From positions 447 through 17,808 of the forward strand of contig DKYP01000095.1 in NCBI GenBank assembly GCA_002499945.1: DNA of 17,362 bases, written 5' to 3'. The position numbers were made by a program, and so were the translations under genes. Origin of the DNA: Lachnoclostridium sp. UBA7097. GTDB taxonomy: Bacteria > Bacillota > Clostridia > Lachnospirales > Lachnospiraceae. Positions 1 through 5,805 of the stretch are shown piece after piece. The notes beneath the pieces are model-generated. The model was given only the letters and a program-made list of their open reading frames with translations. It was not told where the DNA came from and did not search any database. The first letter of the stretch is position 1; each line of letters starts with the position of its first letter.

Positions 1-164
1 TTATGGAACATCTTACAAAAAATATTTTTGAAAAACTTTTTGCAAATAAAGGATATATCTCAAAAAAATTAGCAGACCAGTTTATAGAAAATGACATACA
101 TCTGGTTACAAAACAAAAAAAGAATGCAAAAAACAAGAGGTTTGTCAAATTCATATTAGTATAA
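1..164 (+). pseudogene. IS982-family transposase, C-terminal remnant
   Basis: The frame beginning at base 3 reads through to a TAA at 162-164. It contains the segments LFANKGYISKKLADQF, then IHLVTKQKKNAKNK. These match the conserved C-terminal half of IS982-family DDE transposases (typical wording: GDKGYIS...LVTK.R.NMKNK), recalled from family knowledge. The gene runs off the left edge of the window, so its start cannot be judged. It ends abruptly just after the NAKNK segment, where intact members continue for several dozen more residues. It is therefore truncated. The Met codon at 3 is probably internal rather than a start. No IS982 terminal repeat was found downstream. Recognition of the family is fairly confident; it is almost certainly non-functional. 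Confidence 0.65.
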
Positions 165-172
165 TAAAATTA

Positions 173-262
173 GGTATTTTTGTAGAAATTAGACATAGCC
201 GTAGTGGTGTCAGTACAAAAATCCATGTAATTGTAGATTCTTATGGTATCCGGTTTATATAA
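173..262 (+). pseudogene. IS5-type transposase fragment
   Basis: A short frame ending in TAA at 260-262 reads GIFVEIRHSRSGVSTKI, then HVIVDSYGIRFI. The pattern RSRSGVSTKIHVIVDSYG is the well-known block around the first catalytic Asp of IS5/IS427-type transposases (GRSRGGLSTKIHAVVDALGNP). Only about 30 codons survive and there is no start codon. It lies directly after the IS982 remnant, in another frame, so the two remnants abut. It is a decayed insertion-sequence relic, identified from the motif alone. Confidence 0.55.
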
Positions 263-360
263 TATCGAGTGAATACCAGCGTAATTACATTAATTATGAA
301 TTATCTGTAATGAATGGAACACGTAGATATATGAACTATAAATTTTACCTGCTAGTGGTC

Positions 361-406
361 TGCTGGCCTAGGCTATGCCTAGGAATTATGGAATAGCCTG
401 CCAGCA
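361..406. repeat. Inverted repeat / hairpin with alternative internal palindrome
   Basis: Bases 361-367 are complementary to 400-406, and 371-376 to 393-398. A perfect 7-bp stem with a TAT loop (367-383) is mutually exclusive with the larger fold. There is no following T-run, so it is not a typical intrinsic terminator. It may be an end relic of one of the decayed elements to its left; that is inference. Confidence 0.5.
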
Positions 407-471
407 TAAGCATATCAAAAGCCTGCCTTCGGAATAAAGGCATGAGCGAAAAACCATTTTCAGGAATATCA

Positions 472-606
472 TTATTTAGCAATTTTGTTAGTTGTATCCA
501 TCATATACTGTGATGTAAATTTTTTTGATAATTTTTCAAGTTTGATATCTTTCTTTGGCATATCTGATTCTTCTGTGTATTTTTTGGAATATTTTAACAG
601 TTTTAG
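472..606 (-). pseudogene. Small open stretch, possible gene remnant of unknown type
   Basis: Read on the minus strand, this frame opens after a stop at 609-607 and closes at TAA 474-472, giving 44 codons. It includes YSKKYTEESDMPKKDIKLEK, then LSKKFTSQYMMDTTNKIAK, a lysine-rich and protein-like composition. There is no start codon with a ribosome binding site; the first Met is internal. The 1.26-kb IS630 element is inserted 39 bp upstream on this strand. I do not recognise a family. It may be the tail of a decayed gene or chance. Confidence 0.2.
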
Positions 607-644
607 TTATAATTTGCAATATTTTTATTTAGATGATATAACTA

Positions 645-670
645 GTGTACTGGCTCATTGATATTTATGG
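645..670 (+). repeat. IS630 element, left terminal inverted repeat
   Basis: These 26 bases, beginning GTGTACTGGCTC, are the exact reverse complement of 1877-1902. The preceding TA (643-644) is one copy of the probable target duplication. Confidence 0.9.
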
Positions 671-688
671 TAATTATGCAGAGGTATT

Positions 689-1399
689 TTATCCCTCTGC
701 CTGGGTGAATTTTGGATATAATGAAACTAGTTTATTTCGTGCGTCCTCTGCTGTAAAATGCCAGGTTACTTTACATGCATCCTCATTGCGCATGTTTTCC
801 CAGGCAGAAACCTCCTGCCTGACGGTTTCCAGGTCCATCAACCTGCGTGCAAGGCACTGGCGGGTCATAGCATTCAGTTCTATTTCCGCAATATTTAGCC
901 AGCTTCCATGTTTCGGCGTATAGTGGATCTCGAGCCTTTTTGCATAGCTGCGGGCTTCCGGGGCTGGAAAACATTTGTATAGTGACGCCAGCACGTGTGT
1001 ATTTAAATTATCCATCACCAGGATGACTTTTTCATGGTCTGGATAACATTCTGTCAGAAGGTATTTTATTTCAGCGGCCCAGTCTTCTGCCGTGCGCTGT
1101 TCCCGTACACTGGCATAACGCCATCCCGACAGTGGTTCCACGAAAATGAAGATACTGCAGGTTCCTTTTCGGATATATTCGGAATCCGTCTTTTGTATGT
1201 CGCCAGGGCGCACAGGCAGCGGCTCCAGATGATCATCCAGCATCTGGTATGGCTTTTCGTCCATGCAGATCACCGGCATTTCTGGATCATATGGCTTTTC
1301 ATATACATCGAGGATATCTTCCATGTGCGCTATAAAATCCGCGTTTTCCTTTGGCGGGATACACCAGTATTCATTCTTGTGGGGACGGAGTTCGTTTTT
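689..1399 (-). CDS. IS630-family transposase, ORF B (DDE catalytic part)
   Basis: This is the catalytic half. The frame is open from just after a TAA at 1402-1400. It reads ELRPHKNEYWCIPPKENADF, continues into MEDILDVYEKPYDPEMPVIC (Met at 1324), and ends at TAA 691-689. The catalytic acidic residues appear intact. Counted from Met 1324, they are the Asp of CMDEKP (residue 22), the Asp of VMDNLNTH (105), and the Glu in HGSWLNIAEIE (147 or 149). There is no good start of its own before the conserved block, so translation as a fusion with ORF A is expected from family precedent. Only one base separates the two frames. The split could instead be an inactivating frameshift; the sequence alone does not decide. 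Confidence 0.85.
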   Translation of the reverse strand, partial: KNELRPHKNEYWCIPPKENADFIAHMEDILDVYEKPYDPEMPVICMDEKPYQMLDDHLEPLPVRPGDIQKTDSEYIRKGTCSIFIFVEPLSGWRYASVREQRTAEDWAAEIKYLLTECYPDHEKVILVMDNLNTHVLASLYKCFPAPEARSYAKRLEIHYTPKHGSWLNIAEIELNAMTRQCLARRLMDLETVRQEVSAWENMRNEDACKVTWHFTAEDARNKLVSLYPKFTQAEG

Positions 1400-1835
1400 T
1401 TAAAACACGGCGGATTGTCTCACGCCCAACAGGTTCCTCAAGTTCCAGGCGTACCTGTTTTTCCAGAAGGCGCAGCGTCCACCGGCATCTGCCTTCCGGT
1501 GCCGGTCCGCAGGCAATCCGGATAATCTCTGCCTCGACCCTGCCATCCGCTTTCCTGCGGGCATTTGAATTTGGGTTGCGGTTAATCGCGGTGACAGCCT
1601 TAACGCCGCCATCAGCATACGCCTTTACAATATTTGAAACAGTTGCTTTACTGACACCATATGATTTCGCAATCTGCAGCTGGGTCAGGTGAACAGGGGC
1701 ATTTTCATCCAGTTCAAGAAGTATCGAGCACCTGCGGATGATTGTTTTACATGTTTTTTTATTATTTATTGTGCTATGAAGAATCGTTTTTTCAGCATCA
1801 GATAAAAAGATATGATAAGTTCTTTTTCTACCCAT
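1371..1835 (-). CDS. IS630-family transposase, ORF A (DNA-binding part)
   Basis: This is the N-terminal, DNA-binding half of the transposase. From the chosen start it reads MGRKRTYHIFLSDAEKTILH, the usual beginning of IS630 proteins. A helix-turn-helix region follows (LQIAKSYGVSKATVSNIVKA), then a second region ending in GRETIRRVLKK. Met at 1889 is also in frame but lies in the terminal inverted repeat. The frame ends at TGA 1373-1371, about ten residues after the VLKK motif, where intact relatives continue with NELRPH...WCIPP. That continuation is present in the +1 frame. The product is therefore either truncated or made as a fusion with ORF B by slippage on the A7 run at 1401-1395. Confidence 0.85.
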   Translation of the reverse strand: MGRKRTYHIFLSDAEKTILHSTINNKKTCKTIIRRCSILLELDENAPVHLTQLQIAKSYGVSKATVSNIVKAYADGGVKAVTAINRNPNSNARRKADGRVEAEIIRIACGPAPEGRCRWTLRLLEKQVRLELEEPVGRETIRRVLKKRTPSPQE

Positions 1836-1876
1836 AAATGTATCACCACCGTTTTTTTTTATCCTACCATATTTTT

Positions 1877-1902
1877 CCATAAATATCAATGAGCCAGTAC
1901 AC
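1877..1902 (-). repeat. IS630 element, right terminal inverted repeat
   Basis: Exact reverse complement of 645-670, followed by TA (1903-1904), the second copy of the target dinucleotide. The longest possible upstream Met of the transposase frame (1889) falls inside this repeat, which argues for the downstream start at 1835. Confidence 0.9.
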
Positions 1903-1904
1903 TA

Positions 1905-2059
1905 GAAATATAATGGTACTATTAATAGTTTTATTAATAAATATTTGTTTATTTTCGTTCATGTGTTTATTCTGGCATGTATACTGTGGTTACATTAAAT
2001 TATTTATCCATTGTATCAATACTCTGTTCTTGTATTTTCTGTTTTAATTTTTTATTTTT
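1905..2059. other. Short AT-rich gap
   Basis: This is the region between the IS630 element and the 3' end of the LRR gene. It holds AT-only inverted repeats near 1918-1938 (TATTAATA/TTAATA) but no G+C stem followed by a T-run. I see no gene and no clear terminator for the minus-strand LRR gene. Confidence 0.4.
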
Positions 2060-2941
2060 TCATTTTCCTTTTACTTCTATAAAAGTAATCCCGTTTTCTT
2101 TTGCGTATTGTTCTGCCGCAGAGCCTTTTACCCCTTTTATTTTAAATCCAGGGACAATTTCTTCCCCTTTTATTTTATAACCGGTTTTTCTGGCATCAGT
2201 GTATTCCCTTATTTCTGTATATCCAACGGAAAGCCTGCCAAATGTATGTACGCTTTCGGGGATTTCCAGTTCTAAAAGTGAGGTGCAGCAGTAAAATGCA
2301 TAGTCGTCAATATTTTGCACTCCATTTTCTATAATAACTTCTGACAGGTTTTCGCAGTCGGCAAAGGCTTCATCCATACATGTTACGCTTCCTGGTATGG
2401 ACACTTTTTTAATATATCCGCTGCCAGAGAATGCATTGGAAATGTCTTTTGTGCCTTGCGGGAATGTGAGGTTTTCAATTTTTGTGCCAGAAAATGCGTT
2501 TGAAAAGTTAAAAATTTTTGGCGGGATATTAATTTTTTCAAGGGAGAAACAGCAGTTAAAGGCATATTCTATGGATTCAAGGCTTTCTGGAAGTGTAACT
2601 TTTTTTAGGTTTTCACAGCCATAGAAAGCTCCTGTAATATAAATTATGTCTTCGGGTACAATAACGCTTTCCAGTTCATAGAAACCATCAAATGTGCTGT
2701 CAAGTGATACAACTTTATTGCCATCAATGGATTGTGGTATGGTTATATTGGTTTCACAGCCATTGTAACGTAAAACTTCTATACCTTCAGGGCAGCCGTC
2801 AGGGGGCAAGAAATCATATGTCCATAAGCCGTCATTGCTTGTATGGGTTTCCTGTTCTTCATTGTCATCATATTTGTAAAAATAGTCATAGCTTTCACCT
2901 GTGCCATAACGTCCGCGTCCGTCATTATAGTATGCTTTCAT
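2060..2941 (-). CDS. BspA-like leucine-rich-repeat protein (LRR_5 type)
   Basis: The 293-residue protein is made mostly of LRR_5/BspA-type repeats of about 20-25 residues. They follow the pattern AFxxCxxLxxVxIP, for example AFYGCENLKKVTLPESLESI, AFADCENLSEVII and YAFYCCTSLLELEIPES. The end, GSAAEQYAKENGITFIEV, is the usual closing segment of this family (GSxAExYAKxNxIxFI). The first 75 or so residues are acidic and aromatic-rich (YDYFYKYDDNEEQE) and have no signal peptide or membrane segment. No anchor was seen, so the product appears cytoplasmic unless exported by another route. In this family the repeats mediate protein binding; the partner here is unknown. The start is supported by an AAGGGGG ribosome binding site about 9 bases upstream and a promoter at 3033-3005. 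Confidence 0.85.
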   Translation of the reverse strand: MKAYYNDGRGRYGTGESYDYFYKYDDNEEQETHTSNDGLWTYDFLPPDGCPEGIEVLRYNGCETNITIPQSIDGNKVVSLDSTFDGFYELESVIVPEDIIYITGAFYGCENLKKVTLPESLESIEYAFNCCFSLEKINIPPKIFNFSNAFSGTKIENLTFPQGTKDISNAFSGSGYIKKVSIPGSVTCMDEAFADCENLSEVIIENGVQNIDDYAFYCCTSLLELEIPESVHTFGRLSVGYTEIREYTDARKTGYKIKGEEIVPGFKIKGVKGSAAEQYAKENGITFIEVKGK

Positions 2942-3004
2942 AGATTAATTCCCCCTTGTTTGTATTTTCTGTTTTATATTGTGGTATATTGCCTGTTTAT
3001 CTGT

Positions 3005-3033
3005 ATAATAGCATACACGGTATATTTTTACAA
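3005..3033 (-). promoter_or_regulatory. Sigma-70-type promoter for the LRR gene
   Basis: Read on the minus strand, TTGTAA (3033-3028) and TATTAT (3010-3005) are separated by 17 bases. Transcription would start near 2998, giving a leader of about 57 bases. Assigned by pattern only. Confidence 0.5.
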
Positions 3034-3078
3034 ATATGTTTTTGTGGAAATATGCTAAATTTACAGTGTTGTTTTTAG

Positions 3079-3102
3079 AACAGGTTACGCGTTTAACCTG
3101 TT
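3079..3102. promoter_or_regulatory. Inverted repeat, candidate operator for the lacI-type/MATE unit
   Basis: AACAGGTTA and TAACCTGTT form a perfect 9-bp inverted repeat around CGCGTT. The right arm touches the predicted -35 box (3101-3106) of the plus-strand promoter, a usual place for a repressor. It may be the binding site of the regulator encoded just downstream (autoregulation); this is inference. The spacing differs from the usual gapless CG-centred LacI-family operator. As RNA it would be a 9-bp hairpin, but it lies upstream of the predicted start. Confidence 0.45.
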
Positions 3103-3129
3103 GTAAATACAGCACTTTTCTATTAATAT
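3101..3129 (+). promoter_or_regulatory. Promoter for the first LacI-type regulator and MATE gene
   Basis: TTGTAA (3101-3106), 17 bases, TAATAT (3124-3129). The predicted start is near 3136, about 50 bases before the ATG at 3186. Its -35 box touches the inverted repeat 3079-3102. Confidence 0.45.
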
Positions 3130-3185
3130 AAAAGACACCTGCTATTAAGTGTGGCAGGGCAGGACGCAGGTGCAGGAGGGGATTT

Positions 3186-4253
3186 ATGGAAGCAAAAAGG
3201 GTAAGGATAATTGATATTGCAGAGGAACTTGGTTTAAGTACAGCTACGGTTTCTAATGTAATACATGGCAAGACAAAAAGGGTTTCTGGTGAAACGGTAA
3301 AGCGTGTCCAGGAACTTCTGGAGAAGAGGGGATATATTCCTGATATGGCAGGTATTTTGCTTGCACAGAACAGTTCAGGGATTGTTGGCGTAGTTGTAAA
3401 TAACCATGAAAAGTATGAGGGGCGTGTGCTTGAGGATGGTTTTATTTCGGCATCACTTAATGCGTTATCGGCTGAACTTGACAAGGCAGGGTATTTTATG
3501 CTGGTAAAGGTTTTAACGGACTGGAGTGAAATTGTTAAGGTTGCGTCTATGTGGAATATGGAGGGGCTTGTAATTATTGGTTTTTGTGAGCAGGAATACC
3601 ATAAGCTGCGTGAAAAGATGCATATCCCGTTTGTGGTTTATGATGGTTATTTAAAGGAAACAGGAAAGATTTGTAACTTGGTAATTGATAATTATGGCGG
3701 CGGTTTTATAGCAGGGGAATATTTAAGGCAGATGGGGCATAAGAGGGTGCTTTGTATTGCTGATAATTATATTTGTATGGACAAGGAGAGGATTGATGGT
3801 TTAAGGGATGGAATAAAGGACGGGATGGCGGACTTTTTACAGATACCGCAGAAAAAAGAGGAGAGGGATGTTTTTTATCAGGGGAATTTAGATAAGATAA
3901 TAGAGTATACGGCGGTTTTTGCGGTTTCTGATTTTTATGCAGCGGAGTTAATTTATAAATTGCAGGAACATGGTTTAAAAGTGCCAGAGGATATGTCTGT
4001 TATAGGGTTTGATGATAGTTTCTGGTGTGAAAAGGTGTATCCGTCATTATCTACAATAAGGCAGGACCCAGGGGAAAGGGCAAGGCTTGCTGTTTCAATT
4101 TTAAAGGAGATGAAACAGGGAGTTTATGAAAAGACATCTGTAATACTTAAGACCAGCCTTGTAAAGCGTGGAAGTGTGGCAGCACCAGCATGGAAGGATA
4201 AGTTTTGGGAAGAGCATACAAAATTGAGAAAGAAGGGGTATAGTAATGAATAA
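3186..4253 (+). CDS. LacI/GalR-family transcriptional regulator (first)
   Basis: The protein has 355 residues. The N-terminal helix-turn-helix is clear (RIIDIAEELGLSTATVSNVI, about residues 7-26), followed by the usual segment ending in KRGYIP. A periplasmic-binding-protein-like effector domain follows (GIVGVVV; GFIAGEYLRQMGHKRV; FAVSDFYAAEL; SVIGFDDSFW; PSLSTIRQDPGERARLAV). The hinge is unusual: where typical members have PNxxARxL, this one reads PDMAGILL, so the Ala-Arg pair is Gly-Ile. The C-terminal domain is also short around residues 205-245. Start support is good (GGAGGGG about 6 bases upstream). The stop overlaps the MATE start by 8 bases, so the two are co-transcribed and probably translationally coupled. 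Effector unknown. Confidence 0.9.
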   Translation: MEAKRVRIIDIAEELGLSTATVSNVIHGKTKRVSGETVKRVQELLEKRGYIPDMAGILLAQNSSGIVGVVVNNHEKYEGRVLEDGFISASLNALSAELDKAGYFMLVKVLTDWSEIVKVASMWNMEGLVIIGFCEQEYHKLREKMHIPFVVYDGYLKETGKICNLVIDNYGGGFIAGEYLRQMGHKRVLCIADNYICMDKERIDGLRDGIKDGMADFLQIPQKKEERDVFYQGNLDKIIEYTAVFAVSDFYAAELIYKLQEHGLKVPEDMSVIGFDDSFWCEKVYPSLSTIRQDPGERARLAVSILKEMKQGVYEKTSVILKTSLVKRGSVAAPAWKDKFWEEHTKLRKKGYSNE

Positions 4254-5583
4254 AGAAAAATCTTTTTATAAAAACGTCATTGCAATTGCATTGCCTGTTA
4301 CTTTGCAGTCACTTTTACAATCATCTTTTAGTGTTATTGACCAGCTTATGATTGGTAAGCTTGGAAGTAACAGCATTGCAGGAACAGGGCTTGGGGCAAA
4401 GTTTTCGTCTATGTATTCTGTGGTACTGTCTGCTATTGCAGCGGCGGCAGGTATTATGATTTCACAGTATATAGGGCAGAGGGAAGATAGGGAAGCTAAC
4501 AGGAGTTTTTTTGCAAATTTATTTCTGGCAGCGGGATTTTCGGTAATATTTAGTATGGCATGTTTTTTATTTCCAGGGTATATTATGGGGTTTTATACAA
4601 AAGATAGTATTACAAAACAGATTGCGGCGGGGTATTTGCAGATAATTGCAATTTCTTATCTGCCGCTTGCCATTAATATGATATGTTCCACTTTGCTAAG
4701 GTGTATTGGAGCTGCAAAATATCCTTTGTATGTGTCCCTGGTTTCTGTGTTTTTAAATACATGCCTTAACTATATTCTGATATTTGGAAAGGCAGGCATG
4801 CCAGAAATGGGGGTAAATGGTGCGGCATTTGCAACTGTAGTTTCGCAGGTGGTTTCATGTATAATTACAGTATTTTTTATGGTAAAAATTGTTATAAAAA
4901 AGATAAAGCCTGTTTTTGTATGGCGTTTTAGTGGTGAAAGAAAAAAACAATACCTGCATATACTTTTTCCAATTATTATTTGTGAATTTTTTTGGAGTTT
5001 TGGGGAAAACATATATACTGCAATCTATGGAAATATTGGCACAGGCCCTTGTGCGGCAATGACTTTGACAATACCTTTGCAGACTTTGTTAATAGGTGCA
5101 TTAAGCGGGCTTTCACAGGCAGCAGGTATTATTATTGGAAAATCACTTGGGAGTGGTGAATATGAAAGGGCATATAAAGAATCAAAGAAGCTGATGCTTT
5201 ATGGATTATATGGCTCAGTTTTATTATCTGCCATGCTGGTGGTTTTTGGCAGGTATTATGTGCAGATTTATAATACAGGGCAGGAAGTAAAGGTAACAGC
5301 TTTTTATATTATTGTTGTATTTGCGCTGGTTGCGCCAGTTAAGGTACAAAATATGATTTTAGGAGGCGGTATTTTAAGAAGCGGGGGCAAGACAAGTTAT
5401 ATGATGTGGATTGATTTTACAGGTACATGGCTTTTTGGCGTCCCGCTTGGATATATTGGCGCATTCGTTTTAAAGCTTGAAATTCCATATGTATATTTTC
5501 TTTTATCACTGGAGGAATGTGTGCGCCTTGCAATTTCACTTGTGTTATTTAAGAAAAAATACTGGATGGAAAGGCTTGGATAA
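4246..5583 (+). CDS. MATE-family multidrug/organic-cation efflux transporter
   Basis: This 445-residue integral membrane protein has roughly 12 hydrophobic segments in two similar halves. It begins NVIAIALPVTLQSLLQSSFSVIDQLMIGKLG, split here as NVIAIALPVTLQSLLQ, then SSFSVIDQLMIGKLG, the characteristic MATE opening. The second half carries the parallel segment IIICEFFWSFGENIYTAIYG. Family members expel drugs or metabolites using Na+ or H+ gradients; the substrate here cannot be inferred. The length is normal. The ATG lies inside the last codons of the upstream regulator gene (overlap 4246-4253) and has a GGGG ribosome binding site 7 bases before it. Control by the upstream LacI-type protein is likely. 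No strong terminator follows. Confidence 0.9.
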   Translation: MNKEKSFYKNVIAIALPVTLQSLLQSSFSVIDQLMIGKLGSNSIAGTGLGAKFSSMYSVVLSAIAAAAGIMISQYIGQREDREANRSFFANLFLAAGFSVIFSMACFLFPGYIMGFYTKDSITKQIAAGYLQIIAISYLPLAINMICSTLLRCIGAAKYPLYVSLVSVFLNTCLNYILIFGKAGMPEMGVNGAAFATVVSQVVSCIITVFFMVKIVIKKIKPVFVWRFSGERKKQYLHILFPIIICEFFWSFGENIYTAIYGNIGTGPCAAMTLTIPLQTLLIGALSGLSQAAGIIIGKSLGSGEYERAYKESKKLMLYGLYGSVLLSAMLVVFGRYYVQIYNTGQEVKVTAFYIIVVFALVAPVKVQNMILGGGILRSGGKTSYMMWIDFTGTWLFGVPLGYIGAFVLKLEIPYVYFLLSLEECVRLAISLVLFKKKYWMERLG

Positions 5584-5667
5584 AAGTATGCATATCTGGG
5601 GCTTTGTGCATGTTGCATAAAAAGCTGCCGCATTTTAAGACAGTTTTAACAAAAAGAAAAAAGGGGA

Positions 5668-5696
5668 TTGCTTTTTTATTTGTCAGGATATATAAT
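5668..5696 (+). promoter_or_regulatory. Strong promoter of the alpha-glucan uptake operon
   Basis: TTGCTT (5668-5673), 17 bases, TATAAT (5691-5696, perfect consensus). The predicted start is near 5703, giving a leader of about 100 bases before the ATG at 5806. The operator-like array 5709-5744 begins about 6 bases after the start. Confidence 0.7.
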
Positions 5697-5708
5697 GAAC
5701 TCACAATC

Positions 5709-5744
5709 GGAAACGTTACCGGGTACGTTGCCGATAACGTTTCC
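5709..5744. promoter_or_regulatory. Three tandem 12-bp CG-centred operator-like sites
   Basis: GGAAACGTTACC (5709-5720), GGGTACGTTGCC (5721-5732) and GATAACGTTTCC (5733-5744) follow each other without gaps. Their CG centres are at 5714, 5726 and 5738, exactly 12 bp apart. The outer two form a perfect 10-bp inverted repeat (GGAAACGTTA / TAACGTTTCC). ACGTT-cored palindromes with a central CG are typical of LacI/GalR-family operators. Placement just after the predicted transcription start suits repression. The most likely ligand is the regulator at 10555, which has a canonical hinge. A CcpA-type catabolite site is an alternative, since the outer copies match the cre consensus except at two positions. 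Confidence 0.7.
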
Positions 5745-5790
5745 AAAAAACCGGTAACACAAAGACAAATTAACCAATTTTTTCTAAAGA

Positions 5791-5796
5791 AGGAGG
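5791..5796 (+). promoter_or_regulatory. Ribosome binding site of the solute-binding protein gene
   Basis: AGGAGG, 9 bases before the ATG at 5806. It fixes the start of the lipoprotein. Confidence 0.75.
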
Positions 5797-5805
5797 AAAA
5801 GAAAA

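Larger units (their letters stand above)
263..641. other. Non-coding, structured stretch between IS remnants and the IS630 element
   Basis: No convincing gene was found here. A strong hairpin lies at 361-406: TGCTGGC pairs with GCCAGCA and GGCTAT with ATAGCC. Inside its left arm is a competing perfect palindrome, CCTAGGC-TAT-GCCTAGG (367-383). A smaller stem TGCCTT/AAGGCA follows near 424-442. A 44-codon open stretch without a start lies on the minus strand (606-472) and is listed separately. Confidence 0.5.
645..1902 (-). mobile_element. IS630-family insertion sequence, 1,258 bp
   Basis: The element is bounded by perfect 26-bp inverted repeats (645-670 and 1877-1902). It encodes a transposase on the minus strand in two overlapping frames. 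It is flanked on the left by CTA (642-644) and on the right by TAG (1903-1905). This is the arrangement expected when an IS630-type element inserts into CTAG and duplicates the central TA; TA target choice is a known property of the IS630/Tc1 group. The interior is visibly richer in G+C than the neighbouring DNA, which fits recent acquisition. Perfect repeats and an intact-looking catalytic domain suggest a young copy. Confidence 0.9.

Noticed and set aside
645..923. 92-codon plus-strand open frame at the left end of the IS element
   Set aside because: It begins in the terminal inverted repeat and is antisense to the transposase catalytic domain.
1034..1525. 163-codon plus-strand open frame inside the IS630 element
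   Set aside because: It is the antisense of the transposase frames, lacks a ribosome binding site, and resembles no protein family.
2945..3484. 179-codon minus-strand open frame opposite the first LacI-type gene
   Set aside because: Serine/proline-rich antisense composition, no ribosome binding site, overlaps two promoters and the well-supported regulator gene.
5657..5677. AAAAAAG/CTTTTTT inverted repeat as a terminator of the MATE gene
   Set aside because: The stem is almost all A-T and overlaps the -35 box of the next promoter; not convincing as an intrinsic terminator.
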